The translations under genes and the position numbers were made by a program. From assembly GCA_964492235.1 (NCBI GenBank), contig CAZBJQ010000076.1:1-13385 (forward strand): a stretch of DNA of 13,385 nucleotides. The letters run 5' to 3'. The notes beneath the pieces were generated by a model, which was not told the DNA's origin, made no database searches, and worked only from the letters and a program-made list of their open reading frames with translations. Shown here piece by piece: positions 7,601 to 13,385 of the stretch; the first letter of the stretch is position 1; each line of letters starts with the position of its first letter. The DNA comes from PFL42 sp964492235. Its GTDB lineage: Bacteria > Chloroflexota > Anaerolineae > Anaerolineales > E44-bin32.

Positions 7601-9730
7601 ACGGAGGCAGCAATCGATGCCTACCGAAGTGCCCTGGGCGACTTCCCAGACGATCCATCGGTCCTTGTGGCCGCAGGTCTTTCACTTCGATCCTTCGGCC
7701 AGATCACAGAGGGCCTCCCGCTCCTCGAGAAAGCTGTTCGGGCAGCACCGAACGATGCCCAGGCCCGGGCGGCCCTGGCGGACAGCTGGCTGTCGGCTGG
7801 CGAGCCTGCGAAAGCCCTGGCAGTCCTCGATGCGAGCCCCGCCGAGGGGATCTTGGACATCGCTCACGCCTCGATGCGGGCCCTTGCCTATGCACGGCTC
7901 GGCGATTCAGTCCACGCTCTCCACGCCCTCGCTCAGGCCACTCTGCCCCAGGACCCTGGCGAGAGGGACCGATGGTGGATTTCCCGCGCCGCTCGCGAGC
8001 TCGGTCACTGGCACCTCGTACTCCGACCCGACCTCCTACCCGCGAGCTCCTCTCACGAGACTCGTCTGGAAGCGCTGCGCGGGATGGTTCGACTGGCCGA
8101 TGCCGCCTGGCTGTACACCCTGCTGGGTGCCAGCCGCCACGCCCCGAGCGCCCGATGGGTCGACCTGGAAGCCTGGGGCCAGTGGGCACAGGTTGAGGAA
8201 TCCCTGGCTGGTTCAACTGCCCTGAAGAATCCGCTGGCCGCGCTGCGACGTCGGGCAGACGTGTACCGTGCGGCCAACGATGAGGACACGCGGTCCGCCC
8301 TGAGTGACGTGATTGCCGCCGATCCCGACGGGCAGACGAGTGTGACGCTCGCCATCGCCTGCTTGCGGGCCGGCCTTCCCGCACAGGCGATGGCCGCACT
8401 GCGGAAGTCACCCGCCCGAGGGGGCGGCTGGCCGGACCTGCTGCAGGGAATGGCGCACGCCGCCCAGGGGGCGCCTGCCCTGGCATTGGACTGCTTCCAT
8501 TCGGCGTCGTCGACGCCAGCCCTCCGGCCCGTGGTGGCTGTCCTGCGCGCCCGGACCTACCTGAGCCTGGGACAGGACGACCAGGCAGTCGCTGAATTCA
8601 ACCAGGCGATCGCCACCTGGCCGGATGAGGCGGCCTGGCGCTACGAGCTGGGCGTGGCGTACGTGGACACACAGGACAAAGAACGCGCCCTGCCCCACTT
8701 GCAGCAAGCCGTCAGTCTGGCACCGGACGTGCACGAGTATCGGCTGGCCTATGCCCGTCTTCTGGCAGAGGCCGGACACTCGGCGGAATCGGTGAAGGAG
8801 TACGAACCGGTGCTGGAGAGCATACCCAAGGTCGGTGGGGTCTGGCGAGAAGCTGGCGCGGCGGCACTCGCGGCAGAAGACTATCCGCGGGCGGCGGTAT
8901 GGTTTGCACAGGCTTGCACATTGCTGCCCGACGACCCGGCCGGCTGGGTGGGCGCCGCCCGCGCCGCCCTCGCCCAGGAGGACGGAAAGCAGGCTTTGGA
9001 CTTGATCCAGGCGGCCGCCCGGCTGAGTGCTGACGATCCCCAAGTGTCGCTGACGCAGGGCGAGGTCTACGCCCATCAGGGAAAGTACGACAAGGCGCTT
9101 CAGGCTTTCGACCGGGCCGTGGCCGGACTGCGCGATCCGCTGCCCGCCCATCTCGGCCGGGCCGGGGTGATGAGTCGCATCGGCAGGGGGGCGGAGGCGG
9201 CAGCAGAATTGGAGGCCCTCCAGAAGGACGCACCTGAAGACGAACGCCTGTGGCTGGCCTTGAGCGCGGCGTGCGAAACAAGCGGCGACATCCCAGCAGC
9301 CATTGCCGCCGCAGAGCAGGCCCTCGACCTCGCGCCCCGTGCCCAGCCGGCGAGGGTTGCACTTGGGCGCCTCGCTCGCCGGGCGGGTCAACTTGACCGC
9401 GCCATCGACGTGCTCACCGCCTCCGGTTCGACGGGCCCAGCCAGCGCGGAGGCTGCCATCGAGCTCGGCCTGGCCTTTGAAGAACGGCGAGATCTCGCCC
9501 GCGCCCTGCGTCAATTCCAGAGGGCGATCGAAATCGACCCACGCTGTGCCCGGGCCCACTTCCGTGCCGGCGCCGTCTTTCGAAGCATCAAGGACTACCC
9601 GCAAGCCAGCCGGATGTTCGAGCGCGCCGTCGAACTTGATCCGAAGGACGCCGATGCCCTCCATCAGCTCGCCGCCGTGCGCACGCTGGAACTGGTGCAC
9701 GGCGCCATCCCGCTACAGGCGGTGCTGTGA
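4649..9730 (+). CDS. Giant tetratricopeptide-repeat (TPR) scaffold protein
   Basis: This 1693-residue protein is built mostly of helix-pair repeats, so it should act as a protein-binding scaffold. There is no signal peptide or membrane span, so it is probably cytoplasmic. Residues 1 to about 384 are helical but not clear TPRs. Clear TPRs run from about residue 385 (EAWSKRAAALAASGQHDEA) to about 1105. A weaker, Trp-rich stretch follows at about 1106-1290, then the best-conserved repeats to about 1681 (for example AIELGLAFEERRDLARALRQ and ERAVELDPKDADALHQLAAV). Repeats often end in L-x-P or D-P as the family does. The copies have diverged, so no DNA-level tandem repeat is evident. The start could instead be GTG 4637, overlapping the upstream stop as GTGA and adding four residues. 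The 3' end overlaps the peptidase gene by one base (TGATG), implying coupled translation and a likely partner role for the peptidase. Confidence 0.93.
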   Translation: MHQDTDVVQAFGRCLTPAANAALIARFLRVPPIWQVLHTPDVLARILATESLEGMRPADVLLASTSPRPVAADLMQSLLDDEPGVLSDFGPLDQLSLLARAVLWSVQNKRPVPWPERLQDASWAAALACAWPDLPADHAFLSQALTGDDVPFCSAVANALLANETLDTAARAILSNLGHEAARGLPLLHQAGEIELASAVASCLPAGESGAKDFRAAMGSAAEAQGRGELDGGQRALQQAWDMAQELSAGVADRLADLAEGRNEVVLALEARRRALACLASPRRRAALAWIQLTLGRHEEALRTLPAAPTCLEERIARALTLLQQANRSPAFTLMAEQSVDAQDLRQLPWVWLGRAQTVADLLGLLHLSGEITGEMARRAPSSPEAWSKRAAALAASGQHDEAVQAASLALALSPNLEAAQHVLAGSLMATGQAQQALPIWESLSTLHPRFLPNLAECALEAGDSERARQLAIRLLADDDQPVLAQILHARATAATGDLEGARRQLQALVSQEPGSGPAWIALAQVQGLEGDTALAGASLASAIQAVPGNPDILMAYARWLHNQGRTTEATVHANQGIALDPTRGEWLCDAGAWLRELGRPEEARPLLERAAMMRPMDATVRGTLAELCEHAGDVAEAYRQLKDLPLESPGIDHLLAGRLGVRYAEESHDANAIEWAARHLKSPFEPSTGSQEREYWYARALMLQANAIGAAQHLLAFLARHTDPASPDRLRAALALADAAIEAGQPPLALEPLEVLRPVFPNSVELHVQLARLYEACGMLDKALPMAELAADLAPTDPESFKRLGALAAAAGDPHTAMAANKHWVSIDPDNSEGWLAIADAASRLSRVDLQRWALGHALAIERNNPDRLLQLAGVVAAANEPRLAKLALRRAHRLAPGALAPLLALAEIAGLTDDPGQARQAWLALSQVAPDNPEYLRQAAQSEQDAGNLSASTDLFQRAAEVAPGDPRHRLGLAGALAAAGKTEAAIDAYRSALGDFPDDPSVLVAAGLSLRSFGQITEGLPLLEKAVRAAPNDAQARAALADSWLSAGEPAKALAVLDASPAEGILDIAHASMRALAYARLGDSVHALHALAQATLPQDPGERDRWWISRAARELGHWHLVLRPDLLPASSSHETRLEALRGMVRLADAAWLYTLLGASRHAPSARWVDLEAWGQWAQVEESLAGSTALKNPLAALRRRADVYRAANDEDTRSALSDVIAADPDGQTSVTLAIACLRAGLPAQAMAALRKSPARGGGWPDLLQGMAHAAQGAPALALDCFHSASSTPALRPVVAVLRARTYLSLGQDDQAVAEFNQAIATWPDEAAWRYELGVAYVDTQDKERALPHLQQAVSLAPDVHEYRLAYARLLAEAGHSAESVKEYEPVLESIPKVGGVWREAGAAALAAEDYPRAAVWFAQACTLLPDDPAGWVGAARAALAQEDGKQALDLIQAAARLSADDPQVSLTQGEVYAHQGKYDKALQAFDRAVAGLRDPLPAHLGRAGVMSRIGRGAEAAAELEALQKDAPEDERLWLALSAACETSGDIPAAIAAAEQALDLAPRAQPARVALGRLARRAGQLDRAIDVLTASGSTGPASAEAAIELGLAFEERRDLARALRQFQRAIEIDPRCARAHFRAGAVFRSIKDYPQASRMFERAVELDPKDADALHQLAAVRTLELVHGAIPLQAVL

Positions 9731-12360
9731 TGACCGATCGTGCCACCCTGCTCCTGTTGCTGAACGCAGCCCGTGTCGCCGGACGACAGGACTACATTCG
9801 GCACGTCGCGGCAGATTGGCTGAGTGTCTGGCCTGGTGACCGTGAAGTTGCCCGCATGCTGGCCTCAGCCGAAAGCGATCTGGGGTTCCACGACCTGGCA
9901 AGCGGGCGTCTGGCGTCGATCGTCGTCGCCGACCCTGAGGACAGCGCCGCCTACGAACAACTGTCGGCTGTTCTCAGGGCCCAAGGCCGGCAGCCGGAAG
10001 CCCGGGTCTTCGAAGCTTGCGCCCTGGCCCTTCGTCCAGCTCCCCTCCCTGCCGCTTCCCCGGACTGGGCGCGCTCGATTCATGAGACCGTGCTTGCCCT
10101 GGCTTCGGGAGAGTCGAATCGCGCCCACGGCAAAGCCCACGAGGCAATGGTCGCCGATCCGGATCTGCCGCTTCCAACGCTGATGGCGATGAAAGCCGCC
10201 TTGGCTGAGAAGGCGCTCGACGAGGCCGCCCTGCACGCCGAGAGCGGAAACAGCCGATGGCCTGAGACCGTGGCGTTCCGGTTGATCCTCGCCTGGCGAT
10301 GGATGCAGGAAGGGAAGACCGCGCGTGCTGTCGAGGCACTGCATCGGGCGGCATCGGACGATCCGACGGGCGTCCTCGCCAGCCGCTACCTCGATGGCGA
10401 GAACCGATACGGCAACTTGTGGCCCGTGACGCTCACCGCTCGCCTCAGCCGGCCGATCCCGGCCGATGTTGCCGCCGTGCTTGGCGAGAATCGCCTGGGC
10501 TTCGGCCGTGCGCCACAGCACTCGGCCTCAGGCGAGGTCAGTCCCGCCGCGCCGTCTGCTGCCGACGCACCGTTCGCGTCTGTGCTGGTCGAGGCCGCAG
10601 CCGCCGGGGCCAACGGAGAGGAAGCGGTAATTAAGCCGGAATCGTGGGAAGCCTTCCAGGGACCGGACGCCGGCCAGGCGATCAACAACGACACACTGGA
10701 AGGTGTCCAACTCGAATTCCAGCGCATGGCGGTCCGGTTGAACGCGCCTAGCGCAGGCAGGCCCGTCGATCGGCGGGCGCCGGTTTACGTCATCGCCGCC
10801 ACCAAGACCCGCATTCTCCAGGAGTTCGGTCGGGACACCTTCCGGCGCATCGATGAGGCCCTGCTGGACCTGCAACAGGCCGTGCGTGGACGCAAGGGTT
10901 GGCTGTCCTGCTGCGTATACCTTGACGATGCAGCCAGTCTGCGGACCTTCGGGCTAGCTCCGGCTGAGCCGACCAACGCCTGGCAGCTGAAGCTTCGGCT
11001 GACCGATCTGGATCGCGTTCTGGCGCGCCGCAACCAGAGGCTGGGCGCGTTGCTGATCATCGGCGGGCCCAGGCTGTTCCCCTTCCATGACCTTCCAAAC
11101 CCGACGGACGATGATGACTCTGTCGTGCCTTCGGACAATCCCTATGCCACGACCGATGAGAACTACTTCGTACCCGAGTGGCCGGTGGGCCGTCTCCCCG
11201 TCGACTCCGACCCGGACCTGCTTGTGCGCGCCATCCGCCGCGCAGCCGATCATCACCTCTCTACTGCCCAGCCCTCGAGTCCATTGGGCCGGATCGGCAA
11301 CTGGCTGCGCCGCAGGCTCGGATGGGTCCTGGGGCCGCATCTGCGAACCTTCGGCTACAGCGCCAGCATCTGGCGCCGAGCATCGATGGCCGTCTACAAG
11401 ACAATTGGCGAGCCGCAGCAGTTGGTGACCTCCCCGCCGGCCGCGGCCGGCGCTATGCCGGCCGTCGCTTCACGCCCGAGCAGGCTCTCGTACTTCAATT
11501 TGCATGGCGTCGAGGACGCACCGGAGTGGTTCGGTCAGCGGGACCCACTCACCGACGAGTCGGTCAGTGTCGAGTTCCCCGTTGCGCTGCGGCCGCAGGA
11601 TGTTGTCAATGGCGGGCGCGCACCGGCCGTCGTGTATTCCGAAGCCTGCTACGGCGCGCACGTTGACGGCAAGTCACAGGACACTGCCTTGTCGCTCAAG
11701 TTCCTCGACTCCGGCAGCCAAGCCGTTGTGGGTTCGACCAAGATCTCCTACGGCTCGGTCAATACGCCGCTGATCGCGGCTGATCTGCTGGGGCGGTTGT
11801 ACTGGGAGCAGCTGAACCAAGGCATGCCATCCGGCGAAGCACTGCGCCGCGCCAAGCTTGCCCTGGCGTCCGAGATGCTCCGCCGCCAGGGGTACCTCGA
11901 CGGCGAGGATCAGAAGACCATCATCTCCTTCGTGCACTTCGGTGACCCGCTCTTCGTCCCCGACCCTGCCCGAAGTTTGGTCGAAGGGAAGGCCATCGCC
12001 CTCCGCCGGCCCCGGCCCGCGATCCCGGCCATGGCCTGCGCCTTGGGTAGCGACAGCTCCCCGGCAGCTAGCCTGGACGCGGAAGCGTTGGAGAAGGTCC
12101 GCCTTGTGGTGGCGCAGTACCTGCCCGGAATGTCCAGTGCCACGCGCAAGATTCACCGCCAGCGCTGCGACTGCGACGGCCTTGATCACCGGTGCCTGTC
12201 GTATCACGCCGGGCAGAAGGCCACGCAGGCCTCGGGGCCGGAAACAACCGTGGTCACATTGTCCAAACAAGTTGAGGCGGGGCACATCCGGCACAGTCAC
12301 TTCGCCCGGCTTACCCTTGATCGAAACGGGCGAATCCTGAAGCTGGCCGTCTCCCGCTGA
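9730..12360 (+). CDS. Gingipain/caspase-like (C25, clan CD) cysteine peptidase with helical TPR-like N-terminus
   Basis: This 876-residue protein has three parts. Residues 1 to about 210 are alpha-helical, TPR-like repeats. An Ala-rich, probably flexible linker covers about 264-300. A C25/CHAT-type peptidase domain covers about 351-745. The latter shows PVGRLPV (around G487-R488) typical of gingipain-like domains, H592 in NLHG, C640 in EACYGA and a terminal FGDPLFVPDP near 738. H592 and C640 are the expected clan CD dyad, so it is probably catalytically active; cleavage specificity cannot be read. True gingipains are secreted, but this protein has no signal peptide, suggesting an intracellular protease. 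The C-terminal tail (746-876) holds C813, C815, H820, C822 and H826, a possible metal site. A basic stretch with three arginines (527-529) precedes H592. The start ATG 9730 overlaps the TPR stop; GTG 9727 is an alternative. The C25 versus CHAT label is less certain than the fold. Confidence 0.88.
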   Translation: MTDRATLLLLLNAARVAGRQDYIRHVAADWLSVWPGDREVARMLASAESDLGFHDLASGRLASIVVADPEDSAAYEQLSAVLRAQGRQPEARVFEACALALRPAPLPAASPDWARSIHETVLALASGESNRAHGKAHEAMVADPDLPLPTLMAMKAALAEKALDEAALHAESGNSRWPETVAFRLILAWRWMQEGKTARAVEALHRAASDDPTGVLASRYLDGENRYGNLWPVTLTARLSRPIPADVAAVLGENRLGFGRAPQHSASGEVSPAAPSAADAPFASVLVEAAAAGANGEEAVIKPESWEAFQGPDAGQAINNDTLEGVQLEFQRMAVRLNAPSAGRPVDRRAPVYVIAATKTRILQEFGRDTFRRIDEALLDLQQAVRGRKGWLSCCVYLDDAASLRTFGLAPAEPTNAWQLKLRLTDLDRVLARRNQRLGALLIIGGPRLFPFHDLPNPTDDDDSVVPSDNPYATTDENYFVPEWPVGRLPVDSDPDLLVRAIRRAADHHLSTAQPSSPLGRIGNWLRRRLGWVLGPHLRTFGYSASIWRRASMAVYKTIGEPQQLVTSPPAAAGAMPAVASRPSRLSYFNLHGVEDAPEWFGQRDPLTDESVSVEFPVALRPQDVVNGGRAPAVVYSEACYGAHVDGKSQDTALSLKFLDSGSQAVVGSTKISYGSVNTPLIAADLLGRLYWEQLNQGMPSGEALRRAKLALASEMLRRQGYLDGEDQKTIISFVHFGDPLFVPDPARSLVEGKAIALRRPRPAIPAMACALGSDSSPAASLDAEALEKVRLVVAQYLPGMSSATRKIHRQRCDCDGLDHRCLSYHAGQKATQASGPETTVVTLSKQVEAGHIRHSHFARLTLDRNGRILKLAVSR

Positions 12361-12366
12361 TCGCTG

Positions 12367-12382
12367 CGGCACAGACCTTGCA
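12367..12382 (+). promoter_or_regulatory. Second sigma-54 (-24/-12) promoter, for the barrel protein gene
   Basis: CGGCACA (12367-12373), four bases, then TTGCA (12378-12382) matches TGGCACG-N4-TTGCW except for C instead of the first T and A instead of the last G of the -24 block. GG (12368-12369) and GC (12380-12381) have the exact 10-bp spacing. It begins 6 bases after the peptidase stop in a 46-nt gap. With C12381 as -12, transcription should start near 12393, about 14 nt before the ATG. Function is inferred; position and spacing make it convincing. Confidence 0.82.
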
Positions 12383-12395
12383 TCCCAGCCTGTAC

Positions 12396-12399
12396 GAGG
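12396..12399 (+). promoter_or_regulatory. Shine-Dalgarno GAGG of the barrel protein gene
   Basis: GAGG lies 7 nt before ATG 12407 and supports that start. Its last G is also the first base of the inner hairpin. Confidence 0.65.
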
Positions 12400-12414
12400 T
12401 TGTCCCATGACAAC
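12399..12414 (+). other. Inner hairpin with the start codon in its loop
   Basis: GTTGTC (12399-12404) pairs perfectly with GACAAC (12409-12414) around a CCAT loop. The A and T of the start codon are in the loop and its G is the first base of the right arm. It nests inside the larger inverted repeat and would be present in mRNA from the local sigma-54 promoter, so it could modulate initiation. A six-base stem may be chance on its own. Confidence 0.55.
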
Positions 12415-13385
12415 GGCACTGCACAGGCTGGGATTTCACTACTACCCGGATGAGCAGCATTACTCCGACCGCGACCTGGCCGACTGGCTGCCGGAGCTGG
12501 AAGCGCTGCAAGCACACTGGCTCGTGGTGCGCAGCAACGCTCGGCGCTCGGTCCCAGAGTCCTTCCTGCGCGGCCTGATTGAGGCTGGGATCCAGCCGAT
12601 CATCCACCTGCCGGCCGGCCTTGGCACCGTCGTTCGCGCCGAGCTCGAGCCCCTGCTCCAGGCATACGCCCACTGGGGTGTGCGGCACGTCGTCGTACAT
12701 GACCGGCCCAACATGCGCCGAAGCTGGCGCGACGGCGAGTGGTCTCGCCCCAATCTGGTCGACCGCTACCTCGACGCGATACTGCCCGCACTGCTGGCCG
12801 AGCAGGCATGCGGACTGCGGCCGGTCCTTCCCCCGCTCGAGCCTGGAGGGGACTACTGGGATACCGCCTTCCTCCAGGCATGCTTGGAGGCGTTGGCCCG
12901 CCGCGCCCCCAAGTCCCTGCTCGCCGACCTGGCAATTGGCCTGTATGCCTGGACATACGGCCACGACCTGGATTGGGGCAGCGGCGGTCCCGAGGCCTGG
13001 CCCGAAGCGCGCCCCTACACTGTTGCGCCAGTCAGCGACGATCACCGCGGCTTCCGCATTTTCGAGTGGTACCAGCAGATTGCGGCCGAGGCACTGGGAG
13101 CCAGTCCACCCATGCTCGTCCTTGCCGGAGGTTCCTGGCCAGTCGATCTCTCCAACCCAGCGGAAGATCTGGTCGCGGCCAGCCTCGCAATCCGGCGCGT
13201 TCTTGCCGAAGCGGACGAGAGCCCGGATCTGCAGGCGTTCGCCTTCTACCCGCTGATTGCGGATTCGGCGCACCCCGACGCGGCCGGCGCCTGGTACTCA
13301 CGGCCCGGCAAGCCCGACAAGATAGCGGAAGCATTCAAGGCAGCTGCGACGGCGAAGAGTGAGGAGCCAGTCAAGTTCCCCGAGC
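12407..13385 (+). CDS. Glycosidase-like TIM-barrel protein, apparently lacking catalytic glutamates (3' end outside window)
   Basis: The frame is open from ATG 12407 to the window end: 326 residues, no stop. Alternating hydrophobic strands and helices (LGFHYYP, WLVVRSN, QPIIHLP, HVVVHDRPN, LRPVLPPL, IGLYAWTY, PMLVLAGGSWP, LQAFAFYPL) look like an eight-stranded barrel of the GH-A clan type. That clan normally has Asn-Glu-Pro after strand 4 and a Glu at the end of strand 7. Here the corresponding places read D99-R100-P101-N102 and L239-A240-G241-G242, so both catalytic acids appear absent. It may therefore bind rather than cut sugars. No N-terminal signal peptide is evident. The last residues become polar and Lys/Glu-rich (AATAKSEEPVKFPE), suggesting a linker to a further domain outside the window. 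It has its own sigma-54 promoter and a GAGG site. The barrel assignment is by pattern only. Confidence 0.8.
   Translation, partial: MTTALHRLGFHYYPDEQHYSDRDLADWLPELEALQAHWLVVRSNARRSVPESFLRGLIEAGIQPIIHLPAGLGTVVRAELEPLLQAYAHWGVRHVVVHDRPNMRRSWRDGEWSRPNLVDRYLDAILPALLAEQACGLRPVLPPLEPGGDYWDTAFLQACLEALARRAPKSLLADLAIGLYAWTYGHDLDWGSGGPEAWPEARPYTVAPVSDDHRGFRIFEWYQQIAAEALGASPPMLVLAGGSWPVDLSNPAEDLVAASLAIRRVLAEADESPDLQAFAFYPLIADSAHPDAAGAWYSRPGKPDKIAEAFKAAATAKSEEPVKFPE

Larger units (their letters stand above)
12382..12434 (+). repeat. 12-bp perfect inverted repeat flanking a start codon
   Basis: ATCCCAGCCTGT (12382-12393) is perfectly complementary to ACAGGCTGGGAT (12423-12434), with a 29-nt loop holding the Shine-Dalgarno and start codon of the barrel gene. 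The right arm lies in codons 6-10. The left arm runs from the last base of the -12 element to the predicted +1. It is not followed by a T tract, so it is unlikely to be an intrinsic terminator. Read-through mRNA from the peptidase operon could fold the whole stem, while mRNA from the local promoter would lack the left arm. It could also be a protein-binding site. Confidence 0.88.

Noticed and set aside
8718..8733. Sigma-54-like site TGGCACC-N4-GTGCA inside the TPR gene
   Set aside because: The GG-GC spacing is right, but two core positions differ and it lies mid-gene with no start codon downstream that would make sense.
4649..9730. DNA tandem repeats within the TPR gene
   Set aside because: The repeats are visible only at protein level; I see no near-identical DNA copies.
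4649..12360. Type III-E CRISPR TPR-CHAT (Craspase-like) system
   Set aside because: There is no CRISPR array, no gRAMP-like gene and no cas gene. The resemblance is limited to TPRs near a caspase-like fold.
12382..12434. Intrinsic terminator after the peptidase gene
   Set aside because: The loop is 29 nt, no T tract follows, and the repeat extends into the next coding region.

Overview
The window is a high-GC bacterial segment with six genes, all on the + strand and almost without gaps. The organism cannot be named from the sequence alone. High GC, TTG/GTG start candidates, gingipain-like proteins and glycosidase-like barrels would fit an environmental Chloroflexota (Anaerolineae-like) genome, but this is a low-confidence inference.

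Region 1 (1-4233) is a regulatory cassette. It holds the 3' part of a sigma-54 gene (rpoN), a soluble PAS-GAF-PAS histidine kinase that starts 3 nt after it, and a sigma-54 activator (REC plus AAA+) that overlaps the kinase by ATGA. The activator stops right after its AAA+ domain and has no DNA-binding domain. This resembles Helicobacter FlgR and Chlamydia CtcC, which activate sigma-54 holoenzyme without an enhancer-binding helix-turn-helix.

Region 2 (4234-12360) starts with a 62-nt gap holding a near-perfect sigma-54 -24/-12 promoter (4242-4257). It is followed by a tightly coupled three-gene operon: a 114-residue protein with two membrane segments, a 1693-residue TPR protein, and an 876-residue protein with a helical, TPR-like N-terminus and a gingipain/caspase-like (C25, clan CD) cysteine peptidase domain. 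The peptidase domain has a visible His-Gly / Cys-Tyr-Gly dyad, and neither large protein has a signal peptide.

Region 3 (12361-13385) has a second strong sigma-54 promoter match (12367-12382) in the 46-nt gap. It precedes a gene, cut by the window end, for a TIM-barrel glycosidase-like protein that appears to lack both catalytic glutamates. Each sigma-54 promoter is followed by an inverted repeat whose left arm lies at or upstream of the predicted transcription start. The right arm covers the Shine-Dalgarno sequence or the early codons, an arrangement that could silence read-through mRNA.

Taken together, the window looks like a self-contained sigma-54 circuit: sigma factor, sensor kinase and DNA-binding-less activator, with two target promoters in cis. 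Its output is a membrane-linked TPR/caspase-like peptidase module plus a barrel protein. The biological purpose (stress response, regulated proteolysis, defence or envelope function) is not shown by the sequence.
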